The notes under the pieces: generated by a model | The model's input: only the letters and a program-made list of their open reading frames with translations | What the model was told of the DNA's origin: nothing | The model's database searches: none | Shown: positions 6,334 to 12,633 of the stretch, one piece after another | How positions within the stretch are numbered: position 1 is the first letter of the stretch | Layout of the letters: the number at the start of each line of letters is the position of its first letter | Translations under genes and position numbers: made by a program | Assembly: GCA_030605915.1 (NCBI GenBank) | Contig: JAUWHM010000040.1 | Span: 1 to 16,449 of the forward strand | DNA length: 16,449 nt | Direction of reading: 5' to 3' | Source of the DNA: Nitrospirota bacterium | GTDB lineage: Bacteria; NPL-UPA2; JAGMAN01

Positions 6334-8328
6334 TTACTTGTCCTTCTTCTCGTCTTCCTCCACTTTGTACTCGGCGTCAATGATGTCTTCTTCTTTGCCC
6401 TTCTTCTCCGCCTTACCTTCCTTTTCCTCCTTCTTTGGCCCCCCTCCTCTTCCTGTCCCCTCTTTCTTGGCTTCCTTGGCCTGGGCTTCAGCCTGTTTCT
6501 TTGCTGCCTCTTGGTATATGGTCTCAGCTAATTTATGGGAGGCTTTGGTCAGTTCCTCACAGGCTTTCTTTATGGCCTCGGTGTCATCACCTTTCATTGT
6601 CTCCTTTACCTTATCCAGAGCTTGATTGATGCTCTTTCTCACATCCTCACTGACCTTGTCTCCATATTCTTTCAGAGACTTCTCAGTGGTATAGACCACA
6701 GTATCAGCCTGATTCTTCACTTCCGACTTTTCACGGCGCTTCTTATCGTCCTCGGCATGTTGCTCGGCATCCTTGACCATGCGGTCTATTTCCTCCTTAG
6801 AAAGACCGCTGGAGGGCTCAACCCTTATCTTCTGCTCTTTTCCAGTTCCTAAGTCTTTGGCTGAGACATGGACAATGCCATTAGCATCTATATCAAAGCT
6901 AACTTCAATCTGGGGAATCCCTCGGGGAGCCGGTGGAATACCAACCAGGTCAAATCTTCCCAAACTCTTGTTGTCAGCGGCCATCTCCCTCTCCCCCTGC
7001 AACACATTTATGGTTACCGCTGGCTGATTATCGGCAGCGGTAGAGAATATCTGGCTCTTCCGGGTAGGGATGGTGGTATTTTTCTCGATGAGGCGGGTGA
7101 ATACTGCACCCAGGGTCTCAATTCCCAGAGACAGGGGCGTGACATCTAGGAGAAGAACGTCCTTTACCTCTCCTTTAAGAACTCCGGCCTGAATAGCCGC
7201 TCCCACGGCTACTACCTCATCCGGGTTTATTCCCTTATGCGGCTCTCTTCCAAATATCTTCTTAACCAGTTCCTGAACGGCTGGGGCCCGGGTCTGTCCT
7301 CCCACCAACATCACTTCATCAATATCATTAGCACTCATCCCTGCATCCTGCAGGGCCTGCTCACAGGGACCGGTGCATTTCTCTAAAAGATCACCGGTTA
7401 GCTGCTCTAATTTTGCTCTGGTTAAGGTCTTGCTGAGATGCTTTGGACCACTCTGGTCAGCCGTAATGAAAGGAAGATTTATCTCAGCCTGGGCGGAGGT
7501 AGAAAGTTCACACTTGGCCCTCTCGGCGGCTTCCTTAAGTCTCTGTAAAGCCATATTGTCCTTTTTTAAATCAATTCCCTGCTCCTTCTTAAATTCATCG
7601 GCTAACCATTCAATTATCCTCTGGTCGAAATCATCTCCTCCCAAGAATGTGTTTCCATTAGTAGCTTTTACTTCAAAGGTTGCCGTTCCTCCTTCTTCCG
7701 CTGGACCCAATTCCAGGATGGATATATCAAAAGTCCCGCCTCCTAAGTCAAAGACAGCAACTTTCTCCTCCTTTTTCACCTTACCCAACCCATAGGCTAA
7801 GGAAGCGGCGGTTGGCTCATTAATGATTCTCAGGACTTCCAGTCCGGCGATCTTACCGGCATCTTTAGTAGCCTGACGCTGGCTATCATTGAAATAGGCC
7901 GGGACAGTGACCACCGCTTGAGTTACCTTCTCACCAAGGTAGTCCTCAGCCGTCTGCTTCATCTTCTGCAGAACCATAGCTGAAATCTCGGGGGGGGTAT
8001 ATTCCTTGCCGCCCACTTTAACTTGAACATCTCCATTGGGGGCCTTAGTTAATGGATAAGGAAAAATTCCTCTTGCCTTAGCCACCTCCTCATCGCTGAA
8101 CTTCCTTCCCATGAAGCGCTTGATGGAAAACACTGTATTCTCAGGATTGGTGACAGCCTGCCGCTTGGCTACCTGGCCAGTCAGGCGCTCACCACTCTTG
8201 GTAAAGGCAACTACTGAGGGAGTGGTTCTGTTTCCTTCAGCGTTGACGATAACGGTTGGTTCTCCTCCCTCCATAACCGAGACTACTGAGTTAGTTGTGC
8301 CCAAGTCAATTCCGATCAGCTTTGCCAT
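6334..8328 (-). CDS. dnaK: Molecular chaperone DnaK (Hsp70)
   Basis: This is a full-length 664-residue Hsp70. The ATPase domain begins with GIDLGTTNSVVSV (6-18) and contains the VPAYFNDSQRQATKDAG signature, the IINEPTAASLAYG motif, FDLGGGTFDIS and VGGQTRAPAVQ. The linker VLLLDVTPLSLGIE leads into the substrate-binding domain (TTIPTRKSQIFSTA, NVLQGERE). The C-terminal lid ends in a Lys/Glu/Gly-rich tail with EEDIIDAEY, the conserved acidic DnaK terminus. The ATG start overlaps the grpE 3' end by 23 nt, so translation is coupled. No dnaJ follows, contrary to the common grpE-dnaK-dnaJ order; a small antitoxin-like gene takes its place. Confidence 0.99.
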   Translation of the reverse strand: MAKLIGIDLGTTNSVVSVMEGGEPTVIVNAEGNRTTPSVVAFTKSGERLTGQVAKRQAVTNPENTVFSIKRFMGRKFSDEEVAKARGIFPYPLTKAPNGDVQVKVGGKEYTPPEISAMVLQKMKQTAEDYLGEKVTQAVVTVPAYFNDSQRQATKDAGKIAGLEVLRIINEPTAASLAYGLGKVKKEEKVAVFDLGGGTFDISILELGPAEEGGTATFEVKATNGNTFLGGDDFDQRIIEWLADEFKKEQGIDLKKDNMALQRLKEAAERAKCELSTSAQAEINLPFITADQSGPKHLSKTLTRAKLEQLTGDLLEKCTGPCEQALQDAGMSANDIDEVMLVGGQTRAPAVQELVKKIFGREPHKGINPDEVVAVGAAIQAGVLKGEVKDVLLLDVTPLSLGIETLGAVFTRLIEKNTTIPTRKSQIFSTAADNQPAVTINVLQGEREMAADNKSLGRFDLVGIPPAPRGIPQIEVSFDIDANGIVHVSAKDLGTGKEQKIRVEPSSGLSKEEIDRMVKDAEQHAEDDKKRREKSEVKNQADTVVYTTEKSLKEYGDKVSEDVRKSINQALDKVKETMKGDDTEAIKKACEELTKASHKLAETIYQEAAKKQAEAQAKEAKKEGTGRGGGPKKEEKEGKAEKKGKEEDIIDAEYKVEEDEKKDK

Positions 8329-8857
8329 TTCCGCCTACCTCCTTCTTTTTTGATACCTTAACTATGGCCGGTCTGATTACCTTCTCCTTCAGCCGATAAC
8401 CCGGCTGGAGTTCCTCCAGTACTGTGCTTTCAGGATGTTCATCGCTCTCAACGTGTGCCATAGCCTCATGCTCATTCGGATTAAACTCCTTCCCCAGTGA
8501 CTCTATTCTACCCAAGCCCTTCCTTCCCAAGACTTCCTTCATCTGCTTCTGAACCATCTCTATTCCCTGGAGGAGAGCTTCAGAATTGTTGCTATTCTTG
8601 GCAGACTCAATTGCCCTGTCGAAATTATCCATAACTGGCAGCAAGTCGCAGATGAGGTCCTCAGTGGCATACTGGAGAAATTCGGCTCTCTCTTTATTGG
8701 CTCGCTTCCGGTAATTCTCAAACTCAGCCTGTAGCCGAAGTAGCCGCTCAAAGCGCTCCTCAGCTAACTTTGCTTTTTCCTTCACCTTGAGCCATCTCTT
8801 CCGGGATAGAGAAACCCGGCCACCAGGCTTCTTTGAGCCTTTCTCCTCCTTAGTCAT
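8306..8857 (-). CDS. grpE: Nucleotide exchange factor GrpE
   Basis: This is a 183-residue co-chaperone that speeds ADP release from DnaK. The N-terminus is basic and charged, followed by a long coiled coil containing the LQAEFENYRKRANKE motif (about residues 43-57). The four-helix region includes DLLPVMDNFDRAI (about 72-84), and the C-terminal beta-wing has GKEFNPNEHEAMAHV and the ending LQPGYRLKEKVIRPAIVKVSK. These are the hallmark GrpE segments in order. ATG is preceded by a GGGGGGAG Shine-Dalgarno. It is the first gene after the promoter at 8929-8957. hrcA is absent from the window. Confidence 0.98.
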   Translation of the reverse strand: MTKEEKGSKKPGGRVSLSRKRWLKVKEKAKLAEERFERLLRLQAEFENYRKRANKERAEFLQYATEDLICDLLPVMDNFDRAIESAKNSNNSEALLQGIEMVQKQMKEVLGRKGLGRIESLGKEFNPNEHEAMAHVESDEHPESTVLEELQPGYRLKEKVIRPAIVKVSKKKEVGGNGKADRN

Positions 8858-8900
8858 TTCTCCCCCCTACGGTGAAACACAGCCCTTTACGGCAGTGCCA

Positions 8901-8938
8901 GTGGCAGTACTCTTCGGGTACTCCGCCGAAGATACCAC
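8901..8938. promoter_or_regulatory. Dyad covering the grpE -10/start site (candidate heat-shock operator)
   Basis: TCTTCGG (8911-8917) and CCGAAGA (8926-8932) form a perfect 7-bp inverted repeat with 8-nt spacing, framed by GTGG (8901-8904) and CCAC (8935-8938). The dyad overlaps the predicted -10 element. It is not the CIRCE sequence bound by HrcA. It could be an operator in DNA or a hairpin at the very 5' end of the mRNA. Confidence 0.45.
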
Positions 8939-8957
8939 TAATTTAGCCATTTGTCAA
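8929..8957 (-). promoter_or_regulatory. Sigma-70-like promoter for grpE-dnaK
   Basis: On the minus strand, a perfect TTGACA (8957-8952) lies 17 nt before TATCTT (8934-8929, 4/6 to consensus). It begins 4 nt after the lepB stop codon. The predicted start is near 8922, giving a leader of about 65 nt before grpE. Read-through from the lepB operon remains possible because no terminator separates them. Confidence 0.65.
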
Positions 8958-8960
8958 CAG

Positions 8961-9626
8961 TTAGTGGATAAGTCCAATTCTTCCGGGAGGCCAGATAATA
9001 CAGATGGCCTTACCCCTCACTTTCCTCAAAGGAACAAAGCCCCACCAACGACTGTCCTTGCTGCTGCGGCTATTATCTCCTAAGACGAAGAGGTGACCCT
9101 CGGGAACTTTTACCTTCCCAGATCGGTAAGACATAGGAAGCTGGCCCTGGGCACTCTGCCAATACTTGTGGTTCCGGTTATAATACATTCTTTCCTCAGG
9201 AAAAGCAGGAGATGAAGGTATTGGTTCACCATTTATATATACTTTTCCACCTTTGACCTCCAGCATTTCATCTCCCACGGCCACAACGCGCTTGATGTAA
9301 TTCTTTCTGTACTCAAATCCCTCCTTATCATAGAGGAAGACGATAACATCTCCTCTTTTCGGCGGCCTTCGCTGGAGGAACCACCTCCCGCTGAATGGAA
9401 TGCGCAGTCCATAGATGAATTTACATACCAGGATACGGTCTCCCTCCTGCAAAGTTGGTCTCATCGAACCAGAAGGAATTTTATAGAGCTGTCCGATGAA
9501 AGTAATAACGAACAGAGCCAGGGCGGCGGCGGGCACAATGGTATCTATTATCCATATTCGCCATAGCGGTTTTCGCGCCTCGTCCCTTTTCTTCAACTTT
9601 TCCTTTTCCCTCTTTCTTTTCTTCAT
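8961..9626 (-). CDS. lepB: Signal peptidase I
   Basis: This 221-residue membrane serine protease cleaves signal peptides on the outer face of the inner membrane. A very basic N-terminus (Lys/Arg-rich, residues 1-20) precedes one membrane helix (about 26-46). The catalytic Ser lies in PSGSM (Ser54) and the general-base Lys in YIKRVVAVGDE (Lys112). The final box GDNSRSSKDSRWWGFVP is the conserved S26 family box. The ATG directly follows the stop of the phosphomannomutase gene (TAAATG), so the two are coupled. Length is normal for the short bacterial form with a single membrane anchor. Confidence 0.97.
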   Translation of the reverse strand: MKKRKREKEKLKKRDEARKPLWRIWIIDTIVPAAALALFVITFIGQLYKIPSGSMRPTLQEGDRILVCKFIYGLRIPFSGRWFLQRRPPKRGDVIVFLYDKEGFEYRKNYIKRVVAVGDEMLEVKGGKVYINGEPIPSSPAFPEERMYYNRNHKYWQSAQGQLPMSYRSGKVKVPEGHLFVLGDNSRSSKDSRWWGFVPLRKVRGKAICIIWPPGRIGLIH

Positions 9627-10988
9627 TTAAAGCTTCACTTCCGTAACTGTCTTTAGCTTTCCTATGATAATCTCTTTTATCTCTTTTAGCCTCGCTTCGG
9701 TTCTTGCCTCAAACCTCAGAACTAAAACCGGTTGGGTGTTGGAGGCCCGCACCAATCCCCAGCCATCCCCGAAGAGAACTCTCACTCCATCAATATCAAT
9801 GGTGTCATATCTTTCCTTGAAATATTTTTTGACTTCCTCTACCACTTCGAACTTCTTCTCATCCGGGCAGTCCACCCTTATCTCAGGAGTAGAATAGTAC
9901 TGAGTCACATCCTTTAGGAGTTGAGATAGCTTCCCATCGGTCCTGGAAAGAATCTCCATAAGGCGTCCGGAGGCGAAGATAGCATCATCGTAGCCAAAAT
10001 AGTTATCGGCAAAGTAGATGTGTCCACTCATCTCCCCGGCCAGTAGAGCTTTCTCCTCCCGGATTTTACTCTCGATGAGGGAATGGCCCGTCTTCCACAT
10101 TATGGCCATGCCTCCTGAGCGTTCAATCTCCTCTACCAGACTCTGGGAACACTTTACCTCGAAGATGATCTTGGCTCCTGGATGCTTTTTGAGAATCTCC
10201 CGGGAAAAGATGATCATTAATCTATCTCCCCAGATTATGTTTCCTTCTTCATCAATGACTCCAATCCTATCTCCATCTCCATCGTAAGATATCCCCAGGT
10301 CCGCTTTTTCTTCTCTCACCTTATCAATTAAGTCATTTAAAAATTCAGGGATGGTTGGGTCAGGATGATGATGAGGAAACCTTCCATCCGATTCACAGTA
10401 AAGCCTTACGACCTGAGCCCCTAACTCCTCTAATAGCTGGGGAGCTAAATTGGAGGTCGTCCCATTTCCAGCATCAACCACTACTTTTAAGGGCTTCTCC
10501 AGTCTTATCCTCTCCCTAAGGCAATCAAGGTAAGCTAACTTTGGGTCCTCCTCTCCTAATTGTCCCCTACCCTCCTTAAACTTCCCGGATTCAACTATCT
10601 TCCTTAACTTCTGAATCTCGGCTCCGTAGATGGTGCCGTGGCCCCGACAGATTTTAAAGCCATTAAATTCGGGAGGATTGTGGCTCCCGGTAATCATTAT
10701 TCCCCCATCCTTCTTATAGTGGATGAGAGAAAAATAGAAAGTGGGAGTAGGAACCTCTCCCACATCGGTGACACTGCACCCGGTAGAGAGCATTCCGGAG
10801 ATGAGAGCATCCCGGAGCCACTCCGAAGAGAGCCGATTATCTCGACCGACGACTACATCCTGACCCTGAAAGGTCTGAATATAGGTGCCAAAGGCTTTAC
10901 CGAGGCCTTCTACTACTTCTGGGGTTAAGTCCCTATTAACCACTCCCCGAATGTCATACTCCCTGAAGATCTGTGGATTTACGGGCAT
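9627..10988 (-). CDS. Phosphomannomutase/phosphoglucomutase
   Basis: This 453-residue alpha-D-phosphohexomutase interconverts hexose 6- and 1-phosphates, supplying Man-1-P or Glc-1-P for nucleotide sugars. It carries the four family motifs: the phosphoserine loop TGSHNPP (Ser102), the metal loop DGDGDR (236-241), the sugar-binding loop GEMSGH (318-323) and a C-terminal phosphate-binding segment RASNTQPVLVLRFEA. The frame extends five codons upstream to ATG at 11003, but the second ATG has GGGAG at proper distance and starts MPVNPQIFREYDIRG, the usual start of PMM/PGM, so I prefer it. It sits between hisI and lepB. Its product could feed the glycan exported by the Wzm/Wzt pair, though it is in another operon. 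Phosphoglucosamine mutase is unlikely. Confidence 0.95.
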   Translation of the reverse strand: MPVNPQIFREYDIRGVVNRDLTPEVVEGLGKAFGTYIQTFQGQDVVVGRDNRLSSEWLRDALISGMLSTGCSVTDVGEVPTPTFYFSLIHYKKDGGIMITGSHNPPEFNGFKICRGHGTIYGAEIQKLRKIVESGKFKEGRGQLGEEDPKLAYLDCLRERIRLEKPLKVVVDAGNGTTSNLAPQLLEELGAQVVRLYCESDGRFPHHHPDPTIPEFLNDLIDKVREEKADLGISYDGDGDRIGVIDEEGNIIWGDRLMIIFSREILKKHPGAKIIFEVKCSQSLVEEIERSGGMAIMWKTGHSLIESKIREEKALLAGEMSGHIYFADNYFGYDDAIFASGRLMEILSRTDGKLSQLLKDVTQYYSTPEIRVDCPDEKKFEVVEEVKKYFKERYDTIDIDGVRVLFGDGWGLVRASNTQPVLVLRFEARTEARLKEIKEIIIGKLKTVTEVKL

Positions 10989-11027
10989 TTCTTCTTCTCC
11001 CATTGTCTGTAGTGGTTTGATTTACCC

Positions 11028-11405
11028 CTACTTTGCCGGCGGGAGGACCTTACGACTAACGATTTCTATCTTGCCTCCCTTACTATCAATCCTTCTATAG
11101 AAGCAGGTCTTATAACCGGTGTGGCAGGCTCCCCCTTTCTGATGAACTTTTATGAGAAGCGTATCTTCATCGCAATCGAAGAGGATCTCATGGACAATCT
11201 GGTCACAGCCTGAGGTCTCTCCCTTCTGCCAGAGTTTACCCCGGGAGCGGCTCCAGAAATGGGTTCTTCCCGTCTTTAGGGTAGCCCTGAGGGACTCTTG
11301 ATTCATATAGGCCAGCATCAGAATTTCATTGGTCTCCGCTTCCTGAATGATGGCTGGAATAAGACCATTCCCATCAAATTTCAGTTTCTCTAAAAACTCT
11401 TTCAC
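11028..11405 (-). CDS. hisI: Phosphoribosyl-AMP cyclohydrolase
   Basis: This 125-residue stand-alone HisI opens the purine ring of PR-AMP in the third step of histidine biosynthesis. It shows THFWSRSRGKLWQKGETSG (48-66), the Mg-binding Asp cluster D77/D79/D81 in DCDEDTLL, and the zinc cysteines C78, C94 and C101 (GGACHTGYKTCF). The HisE pyrophosphohydrolase domain, fused in some bacteria, is absent and must be elsewhere. The start is GTG at 11405 with AAGGAG 9 nt upstream. It is the first gene of the hisI-phosphomannomutase-lepB operon; the gap to the next start is short. No other his gene is in the window, so the gene is scattered from the pathway cluster. Confidence 0.97.
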   Translation of the reverse strand: MKEFLEKLKFDGNGLIPAIIQEAETNEILMLAYMNQESLRATLKTGRTHFWSRSRGKLWQKGETSGCDQIVHEILFDCDEDTLLIKVHQKGGACHTGYKTCFYRRIDSKGGKIEIVSRKVLPPAK

Positions 11406-11440
11406 TCTCTTTCACTCCTTTTTTTGTAACACCTGAATCA

Positions 11441-11498
11441 TATGAAGTTTCGGTCTTAGCCATGAGCAGATTTTTTCTTTCCATGCCGAAACTTCATA
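11441..11498. repeat. 13-bp perfect inverted repeat in the hisI leader
   Basis: TATGAAGTTTCGG (11441-11453) and CCGAAACTTCATA (11486-11498) are exact complements separated by 32 nt. The loop contains a T-run on the plus strand and two CATG that could also pair. On the hisI transcript it would form a long hairpin ending about 36 nt before the start codon. No U tract follows on either strand, so it is not a simple terminator. Confidence 0.75.
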
Positions 11499-11564
11499 CT
11501 ACTCATTTTCCTCTGGCCACATCCGATGAAACATAAACCATTGTTTCACCTGATCAACGAAGGA

Positions 11565-11593
11565 AGGATAACAAGTTTTGGAGCAAATGTCAA
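11565..11593 (-). promoter_or_regulatory. Sigma-70-like promoter for hisI-phosphomannomutase-lepB
   Basis: On the minus strand, a perfect TTGACA (11593-11588) lies 17 nt before TATCCT (11570-11565, 4/6 match). The predicted start near 11558 gives a leader of about 150 nt that includes the 13-bp inverted repeat. Confidence 0.6.
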
Positions 11594-11634
11594 TAGAAAA
11601 AGCGTGTTCTAAAGGATAGGTAATAAATGCTAAA

Positions 11635-11769
11635 GCTCTCCGCAATCAACCAAATCAACAACCTCCCCATCCCCCACTTTGTCTTCCACTTCTTCCACGA
11701 CCTGAGAAGTCTAAAGTGCCAAAGAGCCGGTAATTTCTTTGCGGAGAGCGCCGGTTCCGGGGATGGGGA
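11635..11769 (+). ncRNA. Possible structured leader RNA with interleaved complementary 11-mers
   Basis: Two perfect 11-bp complementary pairs are interleaved: GCTCTCCGCAA (11635-11645) with TTGCGGAGAGC (11739-11749), and TCCCCATCCCC (11664-11674) with GGGGATGGGGA (11759-11769). Between them are a nested hairpin (CACTTT 11675-11680 with AAAGTG 11713-11718, inside it ACTTCT 11688-11693 with AGAAGT 11705-11710) and a competing hairpin (CAAAGA 11720-11725 with TCTTTG 11736-11741). The last arm ends 11 nt before the first Shine-Dalgarno of the block. No known riboswitch class was recognised. Confidence 0.4.
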
Positions 11770-11795
11770 TTTTTATATTTAGGGAGGAGGGTGCT

Positions 11796-11945
11796 ATGAG
11801 TGAGGGTATGGCGTGGATGGTAAGCTGGCTAATTGTATTAGCGGCATTACTGTATGCGGGCCTGAAACGTGGATGGGAAAAGTGTGGAGGACCTGAGGTG
11901 GACGAGGAACAACGGGGGGAGGTGGTAGAGCATGAAGTACATTAA
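11796..11945 (+). CDS. Small single-helix membrane protein
   Basis: This is a 49-residue product starting at ATG 11796, chosen because AGGGAGGAGG ends 5 nt upstream; the same frame is open further up but without a credible start. Residues about 5-23 (MAWMVSWLIVLAALLYAGL) are one hydrophobic helix. It is followed by a basic KRGWEK stretch, implying a cytoplasmic C-terminus, and then an acidic tail. It is the first gene of the plus-strand block and overlaps the next gene by 14 nt. Small membrane peptides at the head of phage or plasmid operons can be holin-like, exclusion or regulatory proteins; the sequence does not decide between these. Confidence 0.65.
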   Translation: MSEGMAWMVSWLIVLAALLYAGLKRGWEKCGGPEVDEEQRGEVVEHEVH

Positions 11946-12261
11946 TGTCAAAGCCGTGAAGGACTACTGCCATGAGAACAATAGGCATGCAACAAAAGCT
12001 CTATTGTATGCCCTGGACGCTCTGGTTCATAGCCAGTTAGAAATAGCATTGGCAGTATGGAATGGCGGCCGTAAGCGGGTCACCCCGGACCTGCTGCCGG
12101 CAGAGGGGAATATCTTGAGCTGGCTACATGACAACCTGGATGAGCAAATCGTCGCATTGCGCAACCTGAAAGCTGCTGCTGAGAAGCAACTATCCAGGGC
12201 GAAGCAACTCGCCAATTTGCAGAAGGAGAAAGCGGGTGAGCCAGAAAGAAAGAATACTTGA
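11932..12261 (+). CDS. Possible histone-fold DNA-binding protein with coiled-coil tail
   Basis: This 109-residue protein matches no gene I can name with certainty. Residues about 5-57 follow the helix-loop-long helix-loop-helix pattern of a histone fold: VKAVKDYCHE, then a basic loop NNRHATK, a long helix (about 20-42), then NGGRKRVTPDLL (44-55), which resembles the second loop of archaeal histones (AGRKTIKAEDI-type). Residues 60-104 are a charged helical stretch likely to form a coiled coil. A GGGGGGAGG lies 9 nt before the ATG. In a replication operon, DNA compaction or origin architecture would fit. The assignment rests on visual resemblance; another small helical DNA-binding protein is possible. 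Confidence 0.55.
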   Translation: MKYINVKAVKDYCHENNRHATKALLYALDALVHSQLEIALAVWNGGRKRVTPDLLPAEGNILSWLHDNLDEQIVALRNLKAAAEKQLSRAKQLANLQKEKAGEPERKNT

Positions 12262-12484
12262 GATCCTGAAAGATTGCCAGCCTCATAGCACTTTTGAGAT
12301 TGTAGAGACCTTATTCCCTGGCGGGATGGCTGGCATCTTTCGACTGGGGGCACGGGTGTGGGACATCCAGAAAGAGGGGTATGTAATCAATGGCTGGCAC
12401 GACCCAAATGACCGGCGGAAGTACTGGTACCAGATCATCGCCACGCCGGAAGATATCAGAACATACTTGACATGCGAGAGCTAA
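12236..12484 (+). CDS. Small winged-helix protein (phage HTH_39-like)
   Basis: This 82-residue protein begins at GTG 12236 with AAGGAG 7 nt upstream and overlaps the previous gene by 26 nt. The pattern QKERILEILKD...FEIVETLF...FRLGARVWDIQKEGYVI is typical of small phage helix-turn-helix proteins: a first helix, a recognition helix with RLxARxxDLRKEGY, and a short beta wing (about 50-67) ending in YWYQI. Such proteins are common in early or replication modules of phages, generally without known function. Here the recognition segment is RLGARVWDIQKEGY, and a GGMAGIF insertion precedes it. Confidence 0.75.
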   Translation: MSQKERILEILKDCQPHSTFEIVETLFPGGMAGIFRLGARVWDIQKEGYVINGWHDPNDRRKYWYQIIATPEDIRTYLTCES

Positions 12485-12633
12485 CAGACAAGCAGGGAAT
12501 AGACGATGTAAAGTTCGTATTGTCGAAGATGAAAAGCAGAGTGGATATCTGGTCAGCATTTCTGGAGCTTGAACAGAGGCTCTGCTCAGCCAGAGCCCCG
12601 GTAGGAGTAGGTAGTGTCCACAGATATCGATAG
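12472..12633 (+). CDS. Short overlapping ORF of unknown function
   Basis: This is a 53-codon frame from ATG 12472 that bridges the winged-helix gene (13-nt overlap) and the initiator gene (20-nt overlap). Without it there would be a 129-nt gap in an otherwise gapless operon. The product is charged and helical (KFVLSKMKSRVDIWSAFLEL) with no recognised domain. No strong Shine-Dalgarno is seen (GGAAG is about 15 nt away), so it would depend on translational coupling. Confidence 0.42.
   Translation: MRELTDKQGIDDVKFVLSKMKSRVDIWSAFLELEQRLCSARAPVGVGSVHRYR

Larger units (their letters stand above)
11406..11795. other. 390-bp junction between the chromosomal block and the plus-strand replication block
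   Basis: This region separates hisI from the divergent plus-strand genes. It holds the hisI promoter (11565-11593), a 13-bp inverted repeat (11441-11498) in the hisI leader, and a structured leader (11635-11769) before the first plus-strand gene. No tRNA, integrase or obvious attachment-site duplication is visible here, and I could not identify a convincing plus-strand promoter. No protein-coding gene is well supported. Confidence 0.6.

Noticed and set aside
8858..8960. CIRCE element or terminator between lepB and grpE
   Set aside because: TTAGCACTC-N9-GAGTGCTAA is not present, and the hairpin here has no following U tract.
11499..11645. 48-codon minus-strand frame upstream of hisI
   Set aside because: The amino-acid content looks plausible, but it begins at TTG without a Shine-Dalgarno, matches no family I know, and contains the hisI promoter.
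11627..11782. 51-codon plus-strand frame (ATG 11627) with a weak AGGATAGG upstream
   Set aside because: No recognisable protein features, and it coincides with the structured leader; undecided, not supported enough to list as a gene.
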